The translations under genes and the position numbers were made by a program. The notes beneath the pieces are model-generated. The model was not told where the DNA came from. It made no database searches and saw only the letters and a list, made by a program, of their open reading frames with translations. Of a stretch of 64,000 bases of DNA, positions 53,563-64,000 are shown one piece after another; position 1 is the first letter of the stretch, and each line of letters begins with the position of its first letter. Source of the stretch: Fomitopsis serialis (lineage: Eukaryota; Basidiomycota; Agaricomycetes; Polyporales; Fomitopsidaceae); assembly GCF_022376445.1 (NCBI RefSeq), contig NW_025955046.1:103442-167441 (forward strand), written 5' to 3'.

Positions 53563-54455
53563 TCTGTGAGCCTTTCATTTTAGCGTCTCTCGACACGCTG
53601 GCTAACCTCATGAGCAGAGAAGGATGGAGTTTTTATACACGCTCTCCGTCGCAACGTGATCTCCGTAACGAGGATCCCTTATGTCTCTTGGATAGACAGC
53701 CAAGCGACGTCTTCTTGCTATCTTATCGCTCAATATCCCCGCTTTGTACGCTGTCCGAGGATGCATAGTCCAATGTATTCTACCTGTGTGTTCGTTTGCT
53801 GTCTGTCTGGCTCGAGCTGTGTTTTCTTGCCTCTTGTACTACTGTCTGTATGTCGTCCGCTGTTACCACGTCTTGTGGAGTTAGATGGCCATCGTTGCTT
53901 GTGGCTTGCCACTTATTGCTGGGTGCGGATCGGATTTGAGCGGGAATTGGCATTCATGGGTGCCCCGCTCCCTCGGTGTCTGAAATGCGCACGTCGAATC
54001 TTCTTCGAGTGATTGATGGACGTCCCTATGTACGTTCACTACTCGGGTACCGTACATTGACCAGGCAAACGCTGCACGTCCAATGCTCCTCAGGCTGCCA
54101 GTGGAATACATTGGTTCCGTCCGTTTCTAATGATCACCGCACGGAGTATACTTGAGTGTATTTACAAATGTGATCTACATATATCTATCAATACATCACT
54201 CAAAGTGGCTTGTTCGTGGTCCAAGGTGGATGCGATACACGTACTTTCTACCTACTACTGTAATACCGGTAGTAACTTACATATTATTGCTGTCCTCAGG
54301 CTGTGGAGTGCGTGCGGTGGTCACTGTGAGCGGCAGTGGCGGTCCGGCGCGCGCGTCGTTGCACGTGGCGGAGTCAGTGCGCGAGGGCCAAACACGGACC
54401 AAACAAACGCTCCCTTTGCTCATCGTCGACGACGACGCCCACGACGTCCAGCACG
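53563..54455. other. Intergenic stretch, nothing recognised
   Basis: About 890 bases, AT-richer than its surroundings from 54120 to 54290. It holds the 3' end of the F-box gene and the promoter of the FHA-domain gene. Confidence 0.4.
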
Positions 54456-57172
54456 ATGCCCGCCCCCTTCTCCAGCCCGCCCCATGTCGTGCCCGTTACA
54501 CTCCCTGCGCTCTACCTCTACCCGCTAAACGACTCATTTGTCCCAAAACACATCTCGCTCGTCAACAACCTGCGCGTCAAGATCGGTCGCCAGACGAACG
54601 CGAAGACCGTCCCCGCAGAACGCAATGGATTCTTCGACTCGAAGGTGCTGAGTAGGCAGCATGCTGAGGTTTGGGAGGAGGGTGGAAAGGTACGTCGCGA
54701 GGCAGGTTTATGCGGCCGGAATAATCTCACCAATTTCACCACACCCCCGGCCGCGTGTAGATTTACATCAAGGACGTCAAGAGTTCTAATGGAACGTTCA
54801 TCAACGGCGAGAGGCTGAGTCCCGAAGGGCTCGAGTCTGAGCCGTTCGAGCTCAAGTCCGAAGACATCGTCGTACGTTCCTCACCCGTCGATAGCCAACG
54901 TCCCTCGCGTTGAGACAGGCATGTTGCACGTCAGGAATTCGGTATCGACATCGTCGGCGAGGACAACAAGACCATCATTCACCACAAAGTCGCAGCGCGC
55001 GTTCTCTGCGTATTCAACGACCAAGATGCGCAGGCCGCCGCACGGGCAGAGGCACAACAGAACCCGCCCAGCTACGGCACTGTCGCGGGGCAGGCACCCG
55101 CCGGAAGCGGTTTCAATTTTGCGGGCCAGCAACAGCCCTCTGCGAACGGCGTACCAGGACAGCAGCGTCGCCCGTCCATGCCGCAAGGCTTGGTGGGTAT
55201 GGGTGGCATGGGCGGGAATGTGCGCCCACCAGGCAAGAGTGGCCTCACCTTCGACCATATCCTGACCCGGCTCCAAGGCGAGCTGCAGAAGAGCAGAGAC
55301 ACGGGCGCGGAATTGCACTCACTGACCAACGCTATGAATGAGATCCATGATACGCTCGGGGGCAATCTGGTGCGTCCTCTCTGGGACCAGTTTTGAGGAC
55401 GACGACTGAAGCAGCTGTGAACAGCCACCTAATCTCCCTCCTTACCCCTCAGTCCTTCCCCCGTCATGCCGCCTCAGTCGCAGGCACCCCCAGAGCCGTC
55501 GCAACAACAAATGCATGACACAAATGCCCTAAACGAGTTGCAGAGCCAGCTCCGCGAGACCCAGATGTCGCTCGCTACTCACGTCGAGAAGATCCGGACG
55601 CTAGAAGACATGCTTGCAGAGCAAGACGCCATCAAGCGCGAAGTGGGCACGATGCGCGAGCTCATGGAAGAACGTCGGCGCGAGATGGAGATGCTTCGAA
55701 GCCTCAGCGTGCGGAACTGGCGCCATGACCAATCGTCCGAAGAACACTATATGTCCGATGATGATGACGCTCGAAGCATCAACACGATCGTCCCACACGA
55801 GCTGGAGAGGGTGGACGAGGAAGATGAGGAGCAGCTGGCTGCGGAAGACGACGTAGAGCGGAGGCGACGGAGAGACGAACTCGGTCGACCGGGGACGCCA
55901 GAGCCGACGGGTATGGGTATGGTCGAGGACGAGGAGGAGCAAGAGCAGCGCGATCGTCAAAGGAACGCAGAGAGATCGCGCTCGCCGTCGCCGTCGCCAC
56001 CTCCCGTACCAGTGATTGTCGCCACCCCGCCGCCGCCTCCGACCGCCGCCATACCCGACGAGCTCATGGAACGCCTCAACACGCTGTCGAAACAGCTCGA
56101 GACGGCGCTCGAGTTCTCGCGCTCGCTCGAGGCGCAGCACACTATGGCCCAGTCTACAATCCAAATGCTCGAGTCGAAGGTCACTTCGCTGGAGAGCCTT
56201 GTCCACGAAACGCAGTCGCAGGTGCAGACTCAGGCAGAGACTACTGAGCAGCTCGCCGAAGCTGTAAAGGCGGTCGAGATGCCACCCCAGGGACCTTCGC
56301 CCTCATCCGATGACCGCGACCGCGAGTCACTGACGGAGATCGTGAACGAGTGGAAGAAGAGTGTCGAAGGACGTTGGACTGGTGTGCAGGAGGAGTGGAC
56401 GGAGGAGCGGGAGCGGTTGCGTCGCGCGCGCGAGGAGTGGGAGGTGCGAATGCGTGGACTCGAGGACGGATTCGGCAACGCCGTCTCGAAGCTCGAGTCC
56501 GGTCTATCAGTGCTTTCGGTCTTTCAAGGGCAGCAGCACCCGCAAGGGCTGCCCAACGGCAACTTCAAGCATAGCGGAGGCTTGGTCACGCCTCCGAGTC
56601 CGCGGAGCCTGTCGGCGGAATCGACGCGACCGCGAACACGAAAGAAACGGACGAGTGCGTCGCGTGGGCGTACGCGATCGCGGTCGATGTCGACGGGGGG
56701 CGGCCAGGATCAGCTACCCGGGTCGTCGGCGTCGTCAGTATCAGACGCTGGCTCGCTCCCCGAATCCACAGGCCGTTCCTCGTGGGCTGTGTCCGACGCC
56801 TCGAGCGCGACGGACATGGAGACGCATCATCTCGCGGAAATGGCAGGCAAGTTTGGACTCGGCAAGGACAAGATTGCGCAGGGTATGCCCTTCCCTCTCA
56901 CGCCGGAGTCCTCGGTGTTGCTCCACCCACTTAACCGGTCTGACCCTTCCTCCTGTACGGCAACAGACTCGCAGACGGATACGAGCACTAGGGATCCACC
57001 TAAAGAGATTGTAAGTGCTGTCCCCGGGTACTATCCAGACCAGCCTCTGATGTCGGAACGCGGACGCGAACAGCCTCATTTCACGAACTTGTCCACGGCG
57101 TTTGGCGTGCTTGTCCTCAGCGCGGCCGCGGCCGCGGTCATATGGCGAGTCAAACCGGATGGATCAGTATAG
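54456..57172 (+). CDS. FHA-domain, coiled-coil, tail-anchored protein (SLMAP/Far9-Far10/HAM-4 type, STRIPAK)
   Basis: Exons 54456-54689, 54761-54871, 54935-55369 and 55478-57172 give about 824 residues. An FHA domain occupies about residues 25-135 (KIGRQ, the phosphothreonine-binding loop [10 protein letters not shown], and [12 protein letters not shown]). A Gly/Pro linker, long coiled coils (about residues 260-330 and 450-560), an acidic stretch, Ser/Arg-rich tracts and one C-terminal membrane helix ([16 protein letters not shown]) follow. This layout is that of SLMAP in animals, Far9/Far10 in yeast and HAM-4/PRO45 in filamentous fungi: the membrane-anchored subunit of the STRIPAK phosphatase-kinase complex at nuclear envelope, ER and mitochondria, needed for hyphal fusion and development (known for the family). 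For the last intron the second of two AG sites is chosen because only it keeps the frame. Confidence 0.85.
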
Positions 57173-58251
57173 ATGGACTCGGATGTCGTCGTCGTGGTTG
57201 CGTGCAGTCCTGAAAAGGCTGTACTCATCAGAGGTAGTCGCACTTATTCAGACATATGCACTTATAATCCATCACCTCTTCTCTTTGTCTGTCTACCTCC
57301 TCGCCTCGCTGTCTATGTTTACGGTTCGGAATTCGACTTTTCACTTTTCTCGTCACTCGTCCTCTCGTATTGATGGATTCGCCGCTCGTTGCCGCCAACC
57401 TTCTGTGCATGTATATACTCGACCCATGTCTCTTCTCTTCTATTTAATCACGACCTGTCATGACCGCCCGTACGTTATTACTTCGAACACTGCGACTTTT
57501 GGCTCCAGTGACCGTGAGGTCAGAGTGAGACAAAGTAGGAACTCCGAGTAGTAACGGCGCGTGAATATGGCTGTGTTCACCCGAGTGGATGCGTTCTCAC
57601 CGCCACTGCTCTCTAGGTTCGGTACTCCTCCCTGCTCAGCTGCACGATGTTTGCCAGATTGTGCGACATACGTACCGATTTATATTCGATCCACCAGTGT
57701 CATAAAGGACCTCTGTGATCGTTCACTAATATGGAAAGAAAGGACCGCCGCATGAGGCAACAGTGCGCTGCTAAAAGCACGCTCAGCGCGCCTTGAGCGC
57801 GCCTTGCGCTTCGTGTGCCGACCTTTCGTATACCCGTCTATATCCTGTTTGAGGAAAGTCTACTCGCGCTCAGTCAAGTCATCTGCGACATACCAGTTGG
57901 GAGTGCGTCGTAGTAGGTCGGGCTGCACACGATCACAAACGCGGTAAGCAGTACTGGTTGATCATGTCGCATTGGCCATACATACTCGCGGCGCCTCGAT
58001 ACTTCTCAATCCTCCACAACACACTGACTGTGGTCCTATGAATGGCACATTCGCGTAACGGTACCTTGACTCACAATGTGATTCGATAGAACTATCGAGG
58101 AATTCTCAATCGTCACTGGTACAGACACGGGTTCGCCCTGGATCCTTCGTGGCATCATTTCTCGCACGATCCGAATTCAATTGGTGCGCATCTCAGATCA
58201 ATGCGTTCATCCTCATGTTCATAGAGTCAATAAGCAGTTCGCCATACGAAG
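57173..58251. other. Gene-free stretch, nothing recognised
   Basis: About 1.1 kb. It contains a short GC-rich duplication, GCGCGCCTTGAGCGCGCCTTGCGC, near 57786-57812. No gene is supported. Confidence 0.4.
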
Positions 58252-59734
58252 ATGAACCTCCTCTCGCTAGACCTCGATGTAGTGCACGTCATCCTCTCCG
58301 AGGTGCAACCTACGGATGCATTGAGACTGTCCTTGACATGCCGTGCTGCACACAACGTAGCGTATCCACGGTTCCTCTCTGAGGTCGTCTTGGGGCACCC
58401 ATGGCGCCGCACGGGACCCGACCGTCTCGTCCAATTCTGCACGTCCATGCTCGCGGATGCCTCCCTGCGCATCTTTCACCTCCGCGAGCTCACCATACAC
58501 AAAACGGCCTTCCAGCCGACGCGCACCGCCCCCACCCACGGTATCTTCGACTCCGCCGCCATGGCGTTCCTCGCGGAAGTGCTCAAGTACGCGGTCAATC
58601 TCCGCTCAATATGCATCCACGACACCGAAGAGCTTCTCGAGACGATGCCCGAGTTCCGCTGGCCGCTCGCGTCCTTGCCGAACCTCCAGGACGTCCGGTT
58701 CTTGCACGCGGGAACCCGCTCGCTGGACGTACTTGTCTCGTTCGGCAGCCAGCCCCGCCTGTTGGAGGTCGATTTCTCCGGTCTGCCGACGGACATGGAT
58801 GTCCCGCCGTCTTATACAGACCAAGCTTTGGAGAGCCTCATGCGAAACCTCGTCACACTCAAATTGTCGCGCGTCGCGGGTGTGTTGCTGGTGGTCCCCG
58901 CAGAGCATGTCTGGCCAAAAGTACAACAGCTCGAGATCTTCGGGGACCTCCAGAGCCTCGAGACTTTCACTAATGTCTTCCCGAACCTGCACAGCCTTAA
59001 CCTGGTGTGTAGCTACGTCGAGGACGTGTTCCAACCGGTTTGCTGGCCGCACCTTGACCACGTCTCGACGTCCTGCCCCATCCCGCTGGAAGGTCTCGTG
59101 CGCAGGCTGGACCTCACATACGACCTCGACGTGCTCTTGGACTCGATGCCGTACTCGGTATGGGCACCCCGGACCATGTCCTTGCTTCAGAGGACTCTGC
59201 CAGTCGTGCTCGCGTGCTCTCCGAACATGCAAATCCTGCGCTGGATCGCGAACATAGTGAAGAGCGTGCGCGTCCTCCAAGTGTACGCCTATCAGCCGAT
59301 CCACCCGGACAGCGCTGGGGTAGAGGACGTAGAGACTTGGCTCGTCCGTCACCGTTTATTCTCGCTGCTGCCTATCGAAGACTGACCCACCCTCTCTCGT
59401 ATCCGCAGAATTGCCACTTACCAATACTGTCTGCCGTCCCCCTCGTGGCCTTCACGTTCGCGCGTGGGCTCAGCACATCCGTCCCTGTGTCAGAGCTGGC
59501 CCGGCTCGCTGTCTTTATAGCGTCCCAGATACCCTCCTCGAGTACGTCGGATTCAGCCTCACGGCGACGGCGCCCTGGAAGCCTCAGTCAGAGTGGGGAG
59601 CTTGCGAATACTCTTGGTACAGCGTCACTCGAGTGGACACAACTGAGGCGACTTCGAGCCATGCTGTCATTGCTTTGTCGGAATGCGAGGGCTCTGTGGT
59701 CCATCGTCGCTTGCTGGAGACTGAGCGCGTGTAG
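58252..59734 (+). CDS. F-box protein, subfamily B, with a frameshift in the last exon
   Basis: The ATG at 58252 is followed at once by the F-box (LDLDVVHVILSEVQPTDALRLS, then TCRAAHNVAYPRFLSE, in two helices) and Leu-rich repeats (LRELTIHK, LVTLKLSRV, VFPNLHSLNLV). Exon 1 ends at 59343; the 65-nt intron 59344-59408 joins ETWL to NCHLPIL with an unusual GTCCGT donor. Exon 2 has VPLVAFTFARG, parallel to VPLVGLSFAYC in the gene at 51306. The matching frame then changes at about 59532 from SQIP to LLEYVGFSLTA (parallel to LQFISIGV), as if one base were missing from a CCC run. The shifted frame ends at 59734. It is either a young pseudogene or carries an assembly error. Confidence 0.7.
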
Positions 59735-61688
59735 ACGGCTCGATCCTAAATAGCTTTGTACGTTATAGTCTCAACATACGTATCGGGCATCGAGTGCTAA
59801 CAGCCTGTCGATGTCAGGTATAATTCTTCCCTCTTAATCCAGCTCCGCATACTCCGAATAGTACCAGGCCTTTCGTTTGTGCCTTTCGCGCGGCTGCTAA
59901 CCCGTCGTTGTCGGCCGTCGTCGCCTCACCGCTGTCCCGAACCCGCATCGCAAGGTCCCTGGCCTCGGACAGGAACTCAAAGGCTTTGGCAAGATCGAAC
60001 ATTCAGTACGAACATCCCGAGTCTTTCTCGAATGTAATTTGAATCTGCAGCCGGCCGCGGCCTCTCATGACGGTGCCGCGGGTGTTATCGACCAATGAAG
60101 CTTCGACTGCGAGAATAAGCACCCCCAAAGACAACCGTGCCTTGCGACTTGATCGCAATATGCTGTCGACGTCAGTCTGCGGGCAACGATTCTTCCGCTA
60201 TCGTTGTCAGCACTTTGTATCTGCTTTGTACATATGCTGCTACTTAAAGACCAACTGACGGCCGCCGGCAAGCGTGTTACCGAGTTGTGAAGCTACGACG
60301 AGAGTCTGGACCGGTACCGCCAGTGAGGACACCTTGAACGTCCTCGTTCCTGAAGTAGGCTCGATGCAACGTACCCCGAGGTGTTCGAAGATAGTAAAGG
60401 GATACATACATCTATAAATCAGTGTTACAGGACAGTACATTATTTGGTACGTTGTTTCTGCTCAGCGAGAATACCTTCGTGCGTTCCGTTATTCCCTCTC
60501 CTTGCCCTCAATTCATCCGGTATACCAGTGCTTCATCTTCTTCAACCCACGTCGTGGCTGTCGTCCACGATCGAGGTTGTCTTCTCGAAGTACTTGTTCT
60601 CGGTATCTCGCTCTTCGTCGCGGCTTTGCGCCACATCACTGTAAAACATCGAATCAGTTAGCTAAGATATCCCAAAGGTCCGGTCATGACCATATGATTC
60701 AAAACCGAGTATGCAAACCAATTACACGACTTGAAAGAATCAACGCCCCACGGCACATTTGAACGTCGACCGAGGGTGAACAGAACAGCAGCGAGGTTGT
60801 GTCATGGGCCAGGCACGCAACGCCACCGATGCCAGGCCGACGCTTCGCAAGTTCAGAACCAACTGCCGGCGCGCCCTGGGGCTGTGATCCAGATCGAAGT
60901 GGCCGAAACTCGAGAGGAAAGATACGCAACCCCGATCACAATGCGCAGCCAAACCAGCGGAGCAGTGGCAACGGCCAGAACCGGCCATCGGGCTCGAGTC
61001 TGCGCCCTGCACTGTATCGCCGCCCAAACGTTTCCAGAGCTGCGCGAGCAGAAGAGATCGGAGGCCCCAAACCCTAGGGCATTCTGTCGCACCGTCAAGG
61101 GGATATCGCCCGGGTGCAGTCGCACAGGGCCGGCGATGCGGTGTAAACGACAGAATGAAGTCTGCGTGCGTGCCCACAATCTGCGAGCGCCCGTGTGCGT
61201 CTGTGGTGGCAGTCTCCACATGCCCCTCGACGTCTAGTACGATCCCAAGACGAAGGGGGCATGTGCTCCCACAGGCCAAGTGAGAGCGTGTGCACGGAGG
61301 TCCGATATGAATCGCCCGCCAGATGCAGCTGGACGCAGGAATGTTGAGGCACTGACGTCGAATGTCGGCTGGCGGATTGCGGGCGGCGACGAAGCACACG
61401 GATGATGCATACAGGTGTCAAACGACAGAGGGCGGACGGAAGAGCTACAAAGACAGACAACACGGGGTCTAGATGAGAACGACCAAACGGGGACCATAAC
61501 GAGAGTGAGCGAACCGAATGTGGCATAACCAAACATGCCAGCCAGGACCAGACAGACCCGAGACTAAATGAAGCAGTACAGCGCGCGGATAGGTGCGCGC
61601 TGAGCGTGAATAGTCCAACACAAGACGGATGAGCAGCGAGCATGAGCAGGAGGCGCGTGAGGTGAGCTCGAGGCGGGCACTTGGCGAG
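59735..61688. other. Gene-free stretch of about 2 kb, nothing supported
   Basis: Frames up to 220 codons occur on the minus strand (60740-61399), but they are Cys/His/Pro-rich, show no domain, and overlap similar-length frames in other phases. I do not call a gene. No repeat or RNA gene is recognised. Confidence 0.35.
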
Positions 61689-62570
61689 TCACCCCTCCTC
61701 GTCCCCTTCCTCGTCACTATACTCATACGCCTCCAACGAAAACTCTCCGTCGCTCCCGCTCCCGCTCCCATTATACTCGCGTTCCTCCCATTCGAGATCA
61801 AAGAAAGATACATACTCCCTGTCTTCGTGCAGCGTCGGCAGCGTCATCGTCCGCGGTCGGGGCTTCCAGCTCGAACTCGAATTCCCGCTCAAACCCAGGC
61901 TTGAATGCGAGCTTGAACTTGTCGGGGAGACCTGGAATGACGCGAGGTGCTCGCTGAGGTCGTCTTCCTCCGGCGGGAATATCGCCACGGACACACCGGC
62001 CGACAAGTCATTGCCCTTGTCCTTGTCGGCGGCGTACTCGTGTGGGAGCGGCGGAACGGCCGGGACGGGCCATGCAAACGTCGGCGTAGTCGGCATGGCC
62101 GTACTCGAGCTGCTTGCAGACGAGACAGACGTGAAGGATGAATACGATTGGCGAGAAGAGGAGGCAGAGAGGGTGTGCGGAAGAGAGTATCGGAGGACGC
62201 GGCGAGGCTGTTCCGGCTGAAAACTGGAGGGCGCGCTGCTCGCGAGCGTGGAGGTGGACGGCGAGGAGGAAGGGAAGAAACGCGCGGGGGCCGGAGGATG
62301 ATTTCGGAGAAGTTGGTGGAGACATGTGCAAAGATGAGGGCGAGGAAGGAGGAGAGGTCGGGGCGAGGGTAAATACATAGACGTTGGGGAGGAGCATTGG
62401 GATAGTGACGGGGGATAGGCGGTACAGGCATGGCGGGTGGGGGGCCGGGCATCAGGTACGACTGGCTCCGCCTCGAACTTGAAGTCTGCGGTTCGCATGG
62501 AGGTGCTTGACGTCGACCGTGAGCGGCGACCCCGCTGCTGCCCGCTCTTCCTCAAAGGTTGCGCAGACAT
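61689..62570 (-). CDS. Hypothetical Ser/Pro-rich protein with acidic C-terminus
   Basis: A minus-strand frame of about 293 codons from the ATG complementary to 62568-62570. The N-terminus is basic with RGRRSRSTSSTS, the middle is rich in Ser, Pro and Ala, and the tail is Ser/Gly/acidic with tyrosines (DREYVSFFDLEWEEREY, ending EYSDEEGDEEG). No membrane helix or known domain is present, and it looks intrinsically disordered. It lies directly downstream of the DUF3602 gene on the same strand and could instead be a terminal exon of it; I cannot decide from sequence alone. Confidence 0.4.
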   Translation of the reverse strand: MSAQPLRKSGQQRGRRSRSTSSTSMRTADFKFEAEPVVPDARPPTRHACTAYPPSLSQCSSPTSMYLPSPRPLLLPRPHLCTCLHQLLRNHPPAPARFFPSSSPSTSTLASSAPSSFQPEQPRRVLRYSLPHTLSASSSRQSYSSFTSVSSASSSSTAMPTTPTFAWPVPAVPPLPHEYAADKDKGNDLSAGVSVAIFPPEEDDLSEHLASFQVSPTSSSSHSSLGLSGNSSSSWKPRPRTMTLPTLHEDREYVSFFDLEWEEREYNGSGSGSDGEFSLEAYEYSDEEGDEEG

Positions 62571-62759
62571 CTCCAAGAGCCCCGCCTGCCTGCTCGCGAG
62601 TCATTCTTGCCGCGCCTGCCCGCCGTCCCCGCCCTCACCGTCACGGTGTTCGCGCCCCGGTGGACCCGTGCAACGTCTGCTCCCCGCTCCTCGACGAGAT
62701 CGCAGACAGCTCGCCCGCGCTTGCACCGACTCGATCCCGCTCTCCATCGACGCCGCCTC

Positions 62760-63807
62760 ACGCCCCTCGTATCGCGGATATCCAGTTCGATCACGCCGTC
62801 TCCGTCGCTGTACACGGGCTCGCGCGCCGCCCTGCTCCGGCTCCGGCTGACCTTCTTCCAGATCTTCTTGAACCCCTCCGGCGGGTGCGAAGAGCGGTCC
62901 TTGGACGCGCTACGTGAGCGCGAGCGGAAGATGTTGCCCACGCTGCCACGGCCGGTGTGCTCTGCGAGGTGCGGGGACGCGGGCCGTGGAAGTCGGGGCT
63001 CGTCGCACGCGCATGGCTCATCTCCGCATTGCCGAGCTCACCGACGCGCTCCGCGTCCTCGGACGCACCGGGGGCAATATCTCCCGCCCCGCGCCGCGCG
63101 GACGGCCCGACGGACACGGAGCGGGTCGGAAGCGCGATCCGGAGCGGCTCTTGGACGTCTTCGGCGACTTTTGCTTTGTGCCCGCTGCGTTGCCCGCACC
63201 GCCGCGCCCGTACGTGCGCTGCTCGTGCGTCAGCGTCAGCTGTGTGGGGGAAAAGGCGGGGCGTACGCGGGCGTTCCGGGAGGCCTCTTGACGGGCGGCG
63301 ACGACCAGCGCTCGTACTCGGCCTCTGCCTCTGCCTGGTCGTCACGAGCGAGTGTCAACGCATGTGGCCGTCGCCCGAGAGGGTTGGCGGCGCGGGCGAT
63401 CGATGTCGAGCGGATATTCCCAGCACCCCCGCGCCCTGTGGACTTTGCCTGCACGATCAATTTGCTCGAGTCAGCTGCGGAAAATCTGTGCGAGTGAGGA
63501 CGCACGGAGTCGGGGTTCACCGCGGGCCTTCGCGCCGCGAGCCATGGAGAGCTCGTCGTGGTCGAACGCGCCCGTCGGAGAGGTCGGGGTGCTGGGCGGG
63601 CGGGTGAGGTCATCCTTGGATGCGCGCCTGATGTTGCCGACCCCGCCGCGCCCAGATGAGTACTGCGAAAAAGTGAGTCGTGTGCCCGGTAGTGAGAGGG
63701 AGGCGACGCACGAATTCGCGGCCGCGGGAGACGGAGCGGGTGGACGAGCGTGCGGTCGAGCCCGACGAACCAGAGGTGCGGGATATGATGCTGGCTGCGT
63801 CTGTCAT
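62760..63807 (-). CDS. DUF3602 family protein (Par32-like) with four GRGGxGN repeats
   Basis: The ATG complementary to 63805-63807 opens MTDAASIISRTSGSS..SRGREF. A 49-nt intron (63663-63711) joins in phase to YSSGRGGVGNIRRASKDD, and a 46-nt phase-1 intron (63475-63520) leads to DSSKLIVQ and STGRGGAGNIRSTS. Two more repeats follow in other frames, TYGRGGAGNAAG (about 63200) and HTGRGSVGNIFRSRS (about 62940), so at least two further introns or frame changes exist. The last piece ends near VIELDIRDTRG. Repeated GRGGxGN is the signature of DUF3602; the yeast member Par32 is a TOR/Npr1-regulated inhibitor of ammonium transporters. The role here is unknown. The 3' end and later introns are unresolved. 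Confidence 0.65.
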
Positions 63808-64000
63808 GGCGAGAGGAGTAAGTTAGGAATGTAGCAAAGGAAGAAGTGCTAAATAGGGAGGGAGTGTCGGTGTCCGGGAGGATGCAGCCCGTGATAGGGG
63901 TAAGGAAAAGCAGAGGACGGGAGACAGCGTCCCTGAAGAGGGAACGGTGAGGACGCCCTGGCGGTGCCCATCGCGCGAAAACAGTTCTGTGCGAGCTCAG

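Noticed and set aside
52159..53768. Two very long plus-strand frames (about 350 and 460 codons) overlapping the F-box exon 2
   Set aside because: The first is used only from about 52787 onward; upstream it is Arg/His/Pro-rich noise. The second is Ala/Arg/Ser noise from high GC content.
60740..61399. 219-codon minus-strand ORF as a gene
   Set aside because: Cys/His/Pro-rich translation without a domain, overlapped by similar frames in other phases; no splice continuity.
1..64000. CRISPR arrays, bacterial operons, rRNA or tRNA genes
   Set aside because: The window is eukaryotic with spliceosomal introns; I saw no spaced identical repeats and no cloverleaf with a GGTTCRANNCC box that I could support.

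Overview
The window is nuclear DNA of a basidiomycete, most likely an agaricomycete (inference). The genes carry many short introns of about 45 to 80 nt. The gene content is typical of that group: F-box/leucine-rich-repeat paralogues, a BCS1-like ATPase, a STRIPAK SLMAP/Far homologue, a DUF3602 gene and several selfish elements. Exon models were read by hand from GT-AG (sometimes GC-AG) junctions, reading-frame phase and family resemblance, and have not been checked against RNA.

Layout. Bases 1-9600: an F-box gene, a hypothetical gene, a frameshifted BCS1-like AAA ATPase, the signal peptidase subunit SPC1, a small Lys-rich protein and an iron-containing alcohol dehydrogenase-like gene. Bases 9600-13900: a single-span membrane protein on the minus strand, a second F-box gene and a broken WOPR (Gti1/Pac2) fragment. 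Bases 13912-19920: a complete 6.0 kb Tc1/mariner-IS630 type DNA transposon with 591 bp inverted repeats, TA on both sides, a five-exon DDE transposase and a convergent accessory gene ending in a SAM-like domain. Bases 22787-25510: a WD40 gene. Bases 26021-41737: a head-to-head pair of genes from repetitive agaricomycete families, the right one cut in two by a 9.3 kb LTR retroelement at 31730-41068. Bases 42790-53562: four F-box genes and one F-box relic. Bases 54456-57172: an FHA, coiled-coil, tail-anchored STRIPAK protein. Bases 58252-64000: another F-box gene, a Ser-rich ORF and a DUF3602 gene.

The most unusual object is the LTR element. Its two 508 bp LTRs look identical, it has a 5 bp target duplication (GCATC), and it carries no recognisable gag, protease, reverse transcriptase or integrase. 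Instead there is one open frame of about 2,450 codons made of degenerate Pro/Ser/Arg-rich modules with a recurrent E-Y-x-A-V-W motif. An in-frame TGA, apparently a C-to-T change, separates it from a further 124-codon tail. The second unusual object is the 6 kb mariner-type element with composite inverted repeats and an accessory gene.

Three otherwise well-conserved genes (the BCS1-like gene and two F-box genes) each show one apparent single-base deletion. These are either young pseudogenes or indel errors in the assembly. Long stretches (8.5-9.6, 10.3-11.6, 19.9-22.8, 49.6-51.3, 57.2-58.3 and 59.7-61.7 kb) hold no gene I can support.
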